Assembly (NCBI GenBank): GCA_004557405.1
Contig: SFDZ01000009.1
Location: forward strand, 1 to 64,000
Direction of reading: 5' to 3'
Origin: Bacteroidales bacterium
Lineage (GTDB): Bacteria > Bacteroidota > Bacteroidia > Bacteroidales > Paludibacteraceae
DNA: 64,000 nucleotides
The notes below the pieces were generated by a model, which ran no database searches, was not told where the DNA came from, and was given only the letters and a program-made list of their open reading frames with translations. The position numbers and the translations under genes are program-made. Below, piece by piece: positions 43,151 through 51,342 of this stretch. Numbering within the stretch: position 1 is the first letter of the stretch; each line of letters starts with the position of its first letter.

Positions 43151-46100
43151 CGCTTCATTTTCTTATTCAATATTTCAAGCAACGCGCAGATTTCCGCATT
43201 GCTGTTGCCCGAAAGTATCGCGTTTATTTTTGCCTCTAACTCCGAAACTCGCTTTTTGTCCTTTTCAGGCAGAATGTATGTCTGCGTTCTGATGCTTGTT
43301 CCGCTATTCGTCACCATATCAAACGAATAGGCGACATCACTGTCAGAAATTGCTTTCTTTGAAATGTCGGCGTACTTTTCGCACTCGCGAAAAAGGAACA
43401 CCAAGTCATCGGCTAACTTATCCTCTTCTTCGTCGCGCAGCGATTCGAGTTTATGTTCCAGAATCGGATAACAAATGGACTGATACCACAATGTGCGGTT
43501 GTCATACTCTGCCATCACGTGCTGATAGAATTCCTTTTGCTTGGCTGTCAGCAAATGCGTTTTGACATTTGCCAACCGTTGCCTGATTTCCTCAACATAC
43601 TCGTTGTAGTCGGCCGATTCAAGCCCAAGTCCGTCAACAAGACGGATTTCAAGGCGGTCGATGAGTTGCGAGTAGCACGAACGCAACTCGCGTATGGCCT
43701 TCTGTATCACATTGCCGTATTCTTCGATGTCGGTGTCAGATTTCGTTTTTTTCGTAAATCCTAAAGCGTCGGGTAAATCTTCGAAAAACGCCTTTTCGGG
43801 ATCTTTGGCCGTTGCCAGAATATCGCGGAAGCGCATTGTGGATTTATGCGAGAACTTGCGGGTGTGCTTTGTGTAATCGTTTAACCTTTTGTAGAATAAA
43901 AGAAACGGCTTTATGGTCTCGATAAAACTCTGCGTTGTAATATTGAACTCATCGCCTAAATTAACAAAGCGACGGTATTGGTTGAAGAAGTCGAGCCGTA
44001 CGCCGTCCACCTCAAACGCCTTGACGGCATAGTCGGCGGGGTGCTTCTGCAGCAAATCGAAAAAGAGCATATCCACGTTGGGAATATATGCGCCTCGGTT
44101 TGTATCGTACAAGGCAAAATCCTGCCGCTTGATGAACAGGAACGTCGGTATCCAGAAATCGAGAAAACCTTGTTTCAGTTTGAAAGGCTGTGCTGACAGA
44201 ATCTTTATCAGTTCCGATATTTTCCGCTGCTTGCCAACTGTGCTTTTCAGGAAACGCATACTCGCATTCCACAATGTGGCTATGCCATCGTTTGTGGGCG
44301 CATCAGCAAAACCGCTGCCTGTATGTAACCCTGTGTTTTTCAGCAATGAATAATAGATTGTTTTTTCGGGCGGAAATTTATCTTTTTCAAAACCTAAATC
44401 TACTTCATCATAATGCTCGACAAGGGCGTTCAGATAGTTTTTGCGTGCCGAAGAAATTGCACCACTCAACTTGTGACGGTTGAACAACTCATTGAGCATT
44501 ACAGGTGTCTCTGAATAAACTTCATCGCAAACTTTCGAGAGCAGTTTGTTGAAATCTTTATGTGAAGAAACCTTCTGTTTTTCGCCTTTGAAAATCCATA
44601 CGACTTGATTTTTGTATGAGAAAAGGTTGTCGCTCACCGCTTTGTTGAGTAGCGTTTCCTCATATTCCTTCAGTCTCTGTATCTCGTTGTATGCTACACG
44701 GTCTGCTTCTTTGTCAATCAGCACTTTTGTCAGAATGTAATCGTATTTCTGAATGCTATACAGATGGTCAATGATTTTTTCGGTATTACTGAAATAAGCA
44801 TAAATGACAGCGTGTTCTGTGTTTGCACTTGTTTCCTTGATGGTGTCGAGCGTATTTGCGTTGGCAGAAAAAATCAGCTCTATGTATCCGTCAGTATCAC
44901 CCGTCGGCGTCATGTCAACGGCATTTTCGCGTATTTCATACTCGAAATAACGGGGCGTGCCTTTATGGTAATAGTGAGCCTTGACTGGTGAAATGCGTTT
45001 GCTGACGAAGTGCCGCAAGTCATCGATAAAGGCTATCGGGCGTGCCACTTGAGTACCGGCTTTCTGAATCTCTAATTCCAAATCAATGTCGGTTCCTTCA
45101 AAAAGCAAAAGACGCTGTTTGTATTCTGCATATCGTATGATTTTGAATCGTTGCAGTTTGCCGATAATATCTACAGCATCCTGCACGTTCATTGTCAAAC
45201 GTGCATATTCAGCCATCTGTTCGGGCTTCATTGCAAAACTTGCTATTCCGAACAGATTCAGCAATCCGATAGCCTTCACAATTTTTATGGCATCTGTCAT
45301 CTGCTCGGCATTGTTCCAATCCAACCCTTCAACTCTTTCGATAGAAACTTGTATTGAGTTCCAACCCATTGAGTCCATATTGGCATCTTTCAAGTATGAA
45401 TAGAAGTTGTAAACAATGTAGTCATATACGTGTGCCAAGTTGTAGGTCAGATTGGTGGTTGCTGTAAATTCGGACAATGAATTTGATCCGCAAGCAGCAA
45501 GGAACGAGAAAAGCGAGCGTTCGTTTTGTCCGTAACGCTGAATGGCGGCGGTAACAGCAAACGCCGAGAACGAGTCGAGCGGATAAAGTTGTTGTGCCGT
45601 TTCTGCGGAAAATGCGTTGGAAACAAATTTTGTTTCAATAGCCAACTGATAGATTTGGCTTGCGGTTTCACTTCCTTTTTGCGGCAGGTTGGCATGCAAC
45701 TGTTGCGAAGCCAAAAACAAAAGTTGTTCAATGGGTTCCACAAATGTTATTTCCTTGAACCTGCCTTTCACTTTTGTCCATTCGTTCTTCTGCGTTTCGG
45801 TCAGATTTCTGGCGTATGCTCCGAAGTTTTGGTGCAGCGTTGTCAGTAGCAATATATCGCGCGAAGGAACATTGATAAACTCCGCAAACTTCTGAAGAAA
45901 ATACAACTCCTGTTCGGGATTGTTTTTGGCGGCGTGTTCCAGCACTTTGCCAAATTCGTCTATCACGATGAGCAAAAACTTATTCTGCTCTTTCAGTTGG
46001 TTGTAATACTTTTTCAACTCATCGAGAATGCTTTGCGACTGTCCGTCCATATTTAGATTTCGTCCCAACAAAGTGGAAAGTTCCATATAGTCGCCGACAA

Positions 46101-46374
46101 TGTTCAGAATCTCAAAATCCGCTGTCTGCGAAAGATTTTTCGGATTCAACAGCCTTTTCGTCTTGTTGCCGCGGTTCAAATCCGATTCCAGAGCCAGAAG
46201 GAACGAAGATTTCCCTGTTCCGTATGTACCGATAATCGTAAACGAGTGTATTCCAGAACGAAAGTCGTCAATAATGTTTTGTGCTGCCTTTCTTCCGTTT
46301 GGAGTAACAATATATTGGAATTCAGCAGGGAATCCATTTTCAATATTTGCCGATAAGCTAAATCCTTTATTCAT
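43147..46374 (-). CDS. Large P-loop ATPase, BrxC/PglY-like
   Basis: The start was set at ATG 46374 (MNKGFSLS), which overlaps the DUF4007 stop; ATG 46401 is an alternative. The 1075-residue protein has Walker A GTYGTGKSS at 49-57 and Walker B VIDEFGK near 138-143, with a large helical body and a basic, lysine-rich C-terminus. Size, domain order and association with DUF4007 and a PAPS reductase resemble BrxC of type-4 BREX or the DptF-like ATPases. No full-length comparison could be run, so the family is tentative. It overlaps the YhcG-like gene by 4 nt. Confidence 0.7.
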   Translation of the reverse strand: MNKGFSLSANIENGFPAEFQYIVTPNGRKAAQNIIDDFRSGIHSFTIIGTYGTGKSSFLLALESDLNRGNKTKRLLNPKNLSQTADFEILNIVGDYMELSTLLGRNLNMDGQSQSILDELKKYYNQLKEQNKFLLIVIDEFGKVLEHAAKNNPEQELYFLQKFAEFINVPSRDILLLTTLHQNFGAYARNLTETQKNEWTKVKGRFKEITFVEPIEQLLFLASQQLHANLPQKGSETASQIYQLAIETKFVSNAFSAETAQQLYPLDSFSAFAVTAAIQRYGQNERSLFSFLAACGSNSLSEFTATTNLTYNLAHVYDYIVYNFYSYLKDANMDSMGWNSIQVSIERVEGLDWNNAEQMTDAIKIVKAIGLLNLFGIASFAMKPEQMAEYARLTMNVQDAVDIIGKLQRFKIIRYAEYKQRLLLFEGTDIDLELEIQKAGTQVARPIAFIDDLRHFVSKRISPVKAHYYHKGTPRYFEYEIRENAVDMTPTGDTDGYIELIFSANANTLDTIKETSANTEHAVIYAYFSNTEKIIDHLYSIQKYDYILTKVLIDKEADRVAYNEIQRLKEYEETLLNKAVSDNLFSYKNQVVWIFKGEKQKVSSHKDFNKLLSKVCDEVYSETPVMLNELFNRHKLSGAISSARKNYLNALVEHYDEVDLGFEKDKFPPEKTIYYSLLKNTGLHTGSGFADAPTNDGIATLWNASMRFLKSTVGKQRKISELIKILSAQPFKLKQGFLDFWIPTFLFIKRQDFALYDTNRGAYIPNVDMLFFDLLQKHPADYAVKAFEVDGVRLDFFNQYRRFVNLGDEFNITTQSFIETIKPFLLFYKRLNDYTKHTRKFSHKSTMRFRDILATAKDPEKAFFEDLPDALGFTKKTKSDTDIEEYGNVIQKAIRELRSCYSQLIDRLEIRLVDGLGLESADYNEYVEEIRQRLANVKTHLLTAKQKEFYQHVMAEYDNRTLWYQSICYPILEHKLESLRDEEEDKLADDLVFLFRECEKYADISKKAISDSDVAYSFDMVTNSGTSIRTQTYILPEKDKKRVSELEAKINAILSGNSNAEICALLEILNKKMKR

Positions 46375-47248
46375 AGTAATTGTCCAATACTTGTTTTGCA
46401 TCCAACTGCTGTGTAAACTGCAACTGCCTGATTCCTGCTACATCGCTGTAGGCCAAATAATTAGAATATTTTTCTGATAATATTTTCAGCATATCAATCA
46501 CTTCCAGATCTGTCATACAAAATATTAATCCTAATTCGTGCAGAGTGTCGTATGGTATGCTGTTGTCGTTCTCCTCTTTTACCGTCAGCAAAGCAAACAG
46601 AAAAATGGCTGGAATCACTTGTCGTTTGCCCTCTATGTTAAAGAAGTATCGGCTACGTTTGTCCTCTGAATTTTCCGTTTTATCACTTTGCCTGAGCAAA
46701 TCCAAATCCATCAGTAGGGTTGAAAACTCCTCATTTGATTGCGGATTACGTGGTAAACAATAGTTCAACAACAAAACTCCGACATCCTTTTTGACTGTGT
46801 TTTCATTAAACAAATTCGCTTTGCCCGCTTCAATCATTTTGCGCTTCACAAAATTGACCACTTGTTCTCGTTCGAACAGCCTGCGTTCTTTTTGGAAGTC
46901 AATAAAAAACATTTTGTATAAAGACGCTCCGCCAGTGTAAACTAAAAGGAAATGCAACAACCAAAGAGTCCCTAAATCTTCCGTAAATGGGTCTTTGCCA
47001 ATATCAGTGCTAAAAATATACTCCGCAAGCCATTCTGTTTTTGCACCTTTATCCAATCCAAAAACTTTATACCAATAGCGAATAGATGATACCATGTTTT
47101 TGCCTACACCTAAATCTACTACGGCATTGGGTGAGTTGAAATCTTTATGTGCTGTTACGAAATCATAACCTTTTTTCGTCCACAATGTTTTACAAGGAAA
47201 TGATTCATGACCTGAGAATGTGTATGCTTTGTTATTGTGTACATCCAT
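46367..47248 (-). CDS. DUF4007 family protein, first gene of the defence operon
   Basis: The 293-residue protein has the DUF4007 opening FSGHESFPCKTLWTKKGYDFV, followed by DLGVGKNMVSSIRYW. DUF4007 proteins occur next to PAPS-reductase sulfurtransferases in Dnd and type-4 BREX settings and may recognise DNA or modification. The C-terminal half is a winged-helix-like bundle. Here it is read first, from the promoter at 47306-47335, and its stop overlaps the start of the BrxC-like ATPase. Confidence 0.85.
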   Translation of the reverse strand: MDVHNNKAYTFSGHESFPCKTLWTKKGYDFVTAHKDFNSPNAVVDLGVGKNMVSSIRYWYKVFGLDKGAKTEWLAEYIFSTDIGKDPFTEDLGTLWLLHFLLVYTGGASLYKMFFIDFQKERRLFEREQVVNFVKRKMIEAGKANLFNENTVKKDVGVLLLNYCLPRNPQSNEEFSTLLMDLDLLRQSDKTENSEDKRSRYFFNIEGKRQVIPAIFLFALLTVKEENDNSIPYDTLHELGLIFCMTDLEVIDMLKILSEKYSNYLAYSDVAGIRQLQFTQQLDAKQVLDNYYE

Positions 47249-47305
47249 AGTGCTTTGTTAGGAATCTCTAATAATAAGGGTATATCCCTTTATTTTTCAA
47301 TTCCG

Positions 47306-47335
47306 CAAAAATACAAAAAAAATGATATATGGCAA
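47306..47335 (-). promoter_or_regulatory. Promoter of the Dnd/BREX-like defence operon
   Basis: On the minus strand TTG (47335-47333), 19 nt, TATTTTTG (47313-47306). It would give a leader of about 50 nt before the DUF4007 ATG. No other promoter is evident until the operon end, over 13 kb. Confidence 0.7.
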
Positions 47336-47346
47336 AAATCTTGTAC

Positions 47347-47375
47347 AAAAAAAGTGCAACCCTTGTGGGCTGCAC
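47347..47375 (-). terminator. dnaK terminator
   Basis: On the minus strand GTGCA-CCC pairs with GGG-TGCAC (47375-47354, one mismatch, loop of 4), followed by TTTTTTT (47353-47347). It ends dnaK transcription just before the defence operon promoter. Confidence 0.85.
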
Positions 47376-47410
47376 TCTCGTGTTGCGTGATAAACTATTG
47401 TTTATCCGAT

Positions 47411-49330
47411 TTATTTCACTTCTTCGAAATCGGCATCTTGTACGTTGTCGTCGTTCTTGTCGTTGCTGTTGCCGGCTTGCTGTTGCGCATTGAAGTCGGC
47501 ACCGGCGTTTTGCGCGCCTTGCTGCGCATTGGCGGCGTTGTACATGTCCTGACTTGCAGCGTGGAAGGCGGTGTTCATCGCTTCTATCGCTTTGTCGATG
47601 GCGTCCAAATCCTGTGCTTTGTGCGCTGCTTTCAGCTCTTCGAGGGCTTTTTCGATAGGCGCTTTTTTGTCGGCCGGAATCTTGTCGCCCAGCTCTTTCA
47701 GTTGTTTCTCGGTTTGGAATATCATGCCGTCGGCCTGATTCAGTTTGTCGATGCGTTCGCGTTCTTTCTTGTCGGCGTCGGCATTGGCTTCGGCTTCGGC
47801 TTTCATGCGTTTGATTTCCTCTTCGCTCAAACCGCTCGATGCTTCGATGCGGATGGTCTGCTCTTTGCCGGTGGCTTTATCTTTGGCCGATACTTTCAGT
47901 ATGCCGTTGGCATCGATGTCAAATGTAACTTCGATTTGCGGAACGCCGCGCGGTGCGGCCGGAATGCCGTCGAGGTTGAACATACCGATTTGTTTGTTCT
48001 GGCTGGCCATCGGGCGTTCGCCTTGCAGCACGTTTATTTGTACCGATGGCTGATTGTCGCTGGCGGTGGAGAACACTTCCGATTTCTTGGTCGGAATGGT
48101 GGTGTTGGCTTCGATGAGTTTGGTCATCACGCCACCCATGGTTTCGATGCCGAGCGATAGCGGTGTTACGTCAAGCAACAACACATCTTTCACTTCGCCG
48201 GTGAGCACGCCGCCTTGGATGGCTGCGCCTACGGCTACCACTTCGTCGGGGTTGACGCCTTTCGACGGCACTTTGCCGAAGAATTTCTCAACCAATTGTT
48301 GGATGGCCGGAATACGTGTCGAGCCGCCCACGAGGATCACTTCGTCGATGTCCGATTTGCTCAAACCGGCGGCCTTCAGCGCGTTTTCGCACGGTACCAA
48401 GCAGGCTTGTATCAGACGGTCGGCCAGTTGCTCGAATTTGGCGCGGGTCAGTGTTTTTACCAAGTGCTTCGGCACTCCGTTCACCGGCATGATGTAGGGC
48501 AGGTTTATTTCGGTCGAGGTCGAACTCGAGAGCTCGATTTTGGCTTTTTCGGCTGCCTCTTTCAAACGTTGCAGTGCCATCGGGTCTTGGCGCAAATCGA
48601 CGCCTTCGTCCTTTTGGAATTCGTCGGCCAGCCAATCGATGATGACGTGGTCGAAATCGTCGCCGCCGAGGTGCGTGTCGCCGTTGGTTGATTTTACTTC
48701 GAATACGCCGTCGCCGAGTTCAAGAATCGAAATATCGAACGTGCCGCCGCCGAGGTCGAATACGGCGATTTTCATATCTTTGTTCGATTTGTCGAGACCG
48801 TAAGCCAAGGCGGCTGCGGTGGGCTCGTTGACGATACGGCGCACTTTCAGACCTGCAATCTCGCCGGCCTCTTTGGTGGCCTGACGTTGAGCGTCGCTGA
48901 AGTATGCCGGCACGGTGATGACGGCTTCGTTCACCTCCTGACCGAGATAATCTTCGGCGGTTTTTTTCATTTTTTGCAGAATCATGGCCGAAATTTCTTG
49001 CGGCGTGTACAGCCGACCGTCAATATCGACGCGCGGCGTGTTGTTGTCGCCTTTCACCACTTTGTATGGTACGCGTTCAATCTCTTTGCCTACGCGGTCG
49101 TAGGTTTCGCCCATGAAACGCTTGATAGAATAGACAGTTTTGTGCGGGTTCGTAACTGCTTGACGTTTAGCAGGATCGCCCACCTTGCGTTCGCCACCGT
49201 CGATGAAAGCCACGATGGAAGGTGTTGTGCGTTTGCCTTCGCTGTTGGCTATTACGACAGGTTCATTTCCTTCGAGGACAGCCACACACGAGTTGGTTGT
49301 GCCTAAGTCGATACCAATAATTTTTCCCAT
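47411..49330 (-). CDS. dnaK: Molecular chaperone DnaK (Hsp70)
   Basis: The 639-residue Hsp70 has an N-terminal ATPase (IGIDLGTTNSCVAVLEG, VFDLGGGTFDISILELGDG, VILVGGSTRIPAIQQLV), substrate-binding domain (LLLDVTPLSLGIETMGGV) and an acidic, disordered tail ending in DADFEEVK. It refolds proteins with DnaJ and GrpE, which are not nearby. Single-gene transcription is likely: a terminator follows, and the upstream region holds a palindrome and a sigma-54-like element shared with groES. Confidence 0.98.
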   Translation of the reverse strand: MGKIIGIDLGTTNSCVAVLEGNEPVVIANSEGKRTTPSIVAFIDGGERKVGDPAKRQAVTNPHKTVYSIKRFMGETYDRVGKEIERVPYKVVKGDNNTPRVDIDGRLYTPQEISAMILQKMKKTAEDYLGQEVNEAVITVPAYFSDAQRQATKEAGEIAGLKVRRIVNEPTAAALAYGLDKSNKDMKIAVFDLGGGTFDISILELGDGVFEVKSTNGDTHLGGDDFDHVIIDWLADEFQKDEGVDLRQDPMALQRLKEAAEKAKIELSSSTSTEINLPYIMPVNGVPKHLVKTLTRAKFEQLADRLIQACLVPCENALKAAGLSKSDIDEVILVGGSTRIPAIQQLVEKFFGKVPSKGVNPDEVVAVGAAIQGGVLTGEVKDVLLLDVTPLSLGIETMGGVMTKLIEANTTIPTKKSEVFSTASDNQPSVQINVLQGERPMASQNKQIGMFNLDGIPAAPRGVPQIEVTFDIDANGILKVSAKDKATGKEQTIRIEASSGLSEEEIKRMKAEAEANADADKKERERIDKLNQADGMIFQTEKQLKELGDKIPADKKAPIEKALEELKAAHKAQDLDAIDKAIEAMNTAFHAASQDMYNAANAQQGAQNAGADFNAQQQAGNSNDKNDDNVQDADFEEVK

Positions 49331-49396
49331 AGTTGTATTGTTTTATTTGTTAATATTCAATTTTCATCGCCATTTGTCGGCGACAACTTTTTTTAC

Positions 49397-49500
49397 ACAA
49401 TTTGCGTGCCACACACAAAAATTGCTCTTTCGACGGCAAAATGGCATTTTGTGGTACGATTAGTGGTTTTGTTATGTCAGTTTTGCTGACATTTTGGCAG
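49397..49500 (-). promoter_or_regulatory. Palindromes and sigma-54-like element upstream of dnaK
   Basis: On the minus strand CTGCCA-AAA-TGTCAG lies at 49500-49486, the same as the groES element except for the 3-nt centre, and is immediately preceded by TA in both. A second inverted repeat, ATGTCAG-TTTTG-CTGACAT, spans 49474-49492. About 75 nt downstream, TGGCACG-CAAA-TTGT (GG at 49410-49409) resembles a sigma-54 promoter with GT in place of GC. Confidence 0.45.
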
Positions 49501-49516
49501 TAAAATTTGCTCCAAA

Positions 49517-49544
49517 TAAAAAAGGCACTGCTGAGCAATGCCTT
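49517..49544 (-). terminator. Terminator of the FISUMP protein gene
   Basis: On the minus strand AAGGCA (49544-49539) pairs with TGCCTT (49527-49522), with an inner TGC/GCA pair and then T-run to 49517. It lies 23 nt after the stop codon. Confidence 0.78.
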
Positions 49545-49567
49545 GTCGGTGTGCTGCGTGTCGCAGT

Positions 49568-50512
49568 TTATGGCACGATGATTTTGGTGGTCGCTGTGGC
49601 GGTTTTTACTATGTAAATGCCTCGTAAAGAGCCGTTTTCGTCGGTTACATCGCGGCCGAGCAGGTCGTAGATGCGGAACTCGTCGTTGCACAGAATGCGG
49701 CCTTTGTCGGCATAAAGTGTCGTGTTGTCGGTAATGGCGGCTTGCGCTGTCGGCGTTGATGGATTTTTGATGCAGCGGCAGGTGGCTGTTGAGCGTTTGC
49801 TGCGGCTGTCGAGCGTGATGGCGGTTGTCTGCTTGGTGGTGTCGGCAGCGATGGCAAAAATGTAGGCTGACGCATCATTGCTTTTGTCGGGCGTGGCCAA
49901 AAACAAGCGTGTCGATTTGCCGATGTCAATGAATTGTCGGCTGTCTTGAAAGTAGTAGCCGGCGGGCAGCAGACCGAACCCGAAGTAGTTGTTGCCGCTC
50001 ACTTTGTACCACCCGAGCGAGTCCATCAGCAGTGTGTGCTGCTGTTCGATGTAGGCGAGCAGGGTGTTTATTTCTGCTTGTTTGGGTACATGGTAACCGT
50101 TGGGACAGATGCCTTGGCGGTAGCCGCTCTCTTCGGCGGTCTTGTTGCTTGCAACTGCAGATGTGTAGCCCATGATGGCTGCCCAATTGTAGGTCAATCC
50201 CAGGCGGTTGCGCAGACTGTCGTTCATGTTTTTGTCTGTTTTGGCGGTTGCGTGTCGCCCGTCATAATAATAGGGTGCAACGCCGCCGTTGTTTTTTCCG
50301 GATTTGATGTAGTTGAAAATGGTGTCGCCGTAGGCTTCGCTCCGGGTGTCGTACACGCTGTCGGCTATGTTTTCGGCTGTCCATGTTTGTGTGCCAATGG
50401 TTACGATAGGGTACGCGCGTCCGGTAACGGTGTTGTACACCGAGTCGTTTTGAGCGGCGATCGGCAGCATAAGGCTCAGTCCGGCGGCCAAGAGTGTGAT
50501 TTGTTTACGCAT
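49568..50512 (-). CDS. Secreted FISUMP-domain protein with a type IX sorting-like C-terminus
   Basis: The 314-residue protein has a signal peptide (MRKQITLLAAGLSLMLPIAAQ) and a Fibrobacter succinogenes major paralogous (FISUMP) domain at about 30-250: IVTIGTQTWTAENIADSVYD, LTYNWAAIMGY, GICPNGYHVPKQAEINTLLAYI and ATCRCIKN. This domain is common in secreted Bacteroidota surface proteins; its ligand is unknown. The final 70 residues (YADKGRILCNDEFRIYDLLGRDVTD...RGIYIVKTATATTKIIVP) are a type A sorting domain. It is followed by a terminator. Confidence 0.85.
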   Translation of the reverse strand: MRKQITLLAAGLSLMLPIAAQNDSVYNTVTGRAYPIVTIGTQTWTAENIADSVYDTRSEAYGDTIFNYIKSGKNNGGVAPYYYDGRHATAKTDKNMNDSLRNRLGLTYNWAAIMGYTSAVASNKTAEESGYRQGICPNGYHVPKQAEINTLLAYIEQQHTLLMDSLGWYKVSGNNYFGFGLLPAGYYFQDSRQFIDIGKSTRLFLATPDKSNDASAYIFAIAADTTKQTTAITLDSRSKRSTATCRCIKNPSTPTAQAAITDNTTLYADKGRILCNDEFRIYDLLGRDVTDENGSLRGIYIVKTATATTKIIVP

Positions 50513-50652
50513 AATGATTTTGTTTTTAACGTTGTAAAATTATTTTTTACTTTTTCAGGCCGCAAAAGTACATACTTTTTTTGGCTATTCGCGTTTGTTT
50601 TTAGTTAAATATAGTTAATTTTTGCGCAAATTTCACTTTTTTGTTTGTTTTG

Positions 50653-50684
50653 TTTGTGCGTATGGCAGATTTTACCTACTTTTG
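50653..50684 (+). promoter_or_regulatory. lemA promoter
   Basis: TTTG at 50653-50656, 20 nt, TACTTTTG at 50677-50684. It lies 57 nt before the lemA ATG. A weaker leftward -7 box (TACTTTTG, minus strand 50570-50563) probably serves the FISUMP gene. Confidence 0.7.
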
Positions 50685-50741
50685 CCTACTGATATGGTCA
50701 AATGATTGTTATTTTTGAAAAATCAAAAAAACTAAAAAGAA

Positions 50742-51320
50742 ATGAAACGAAATGTTTTTTATCTGCTGCTTTTGGTAGTGGCAATGAGTTTGCAAAGTTG
50801 CAATTACAATGCGTTGGTCGAACAAGAAGAAAATGTGGACAAGGCTTGGGCGGAAGTTGATAATCAGTATCAACGGCGTATGGATTTGATTCCGAACTTG
50901 GTGGCGACTGTTCAGGGGTATGTCAAGCACGAAGAGGCTACGCTGACATCGGTTGTCGAGGCGCGCTCCAAGGCTTCGAACATTACGCTGAATGCCAACG
51001 ATTTGAGCGACGAGGCATTGGCCAATTTCCAAGCAGCGCAAGACGAACTGAGCCGTGGCTTGGGACGTTTGATGGCGGTGGCCGAGTCGTATCCGGATTT
51101 GAAAGCCAACGAGAATTTCATGGCTTTGCAGGATCAAATAGAAGGTACTGAAAACCGCATTGCAGTGGCGCGGCGCAACTTCAACGAGGCGGCGCAAGAG
51201 TACAATGCCAATATACGCAAATTTCCGACCGTGATTTATGCGGGCTGGTTCGGCTTCGAAAAGAAACCCTATTTCAAAGCACAAGCCGGCGCTGAAACGG
51301 CACCGCGCGTGCAATTCTGA
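50742..51320 (+). CDS. lemA: LemA family lipoprotein
   Basis: The 192-residue protein has a lipoprotein signal ending LQSC (about Cys20) and the LemA core: YNALVEQEENVDKAWAEVDNQYQRRMDLIPNLVATVQGYVKHEEATLTSVVEARSKA, with long paired helices. LemA proteins are membrane-anchored with unknown biochemistry, often next to TPM-domain proteins, as here. The next gene starts 22 nt downstream. Confidence 0.95.
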   Translation: MKRNVFYLLLLVVAMSLQSCNYNALVEQEENVDKAWAEVDNQYQRRMDLIPNLVATVQGYVKHEEATLTSVVEARSKASNITLNANDLSDEALANFQAAQDELSRGLGRLMAVAESYPDLKANENFMALQDQIEGTENRIAVARRNFNEAAQEYNANIRKFPTVIYAGWFGFEKKPYFKAQAGAETAPRVQF

Positions 51321-51342
51321 ATAGCGTAAAATACCGGACGCT

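Noticed and set aside
33872..47248. Calling the operon a complete canonical Dnd or BREX system
   Set aside because: DndA and DndE are not recognised, and PglZ, BrxL and a methylase are absent, so the name would overstate the evidence.
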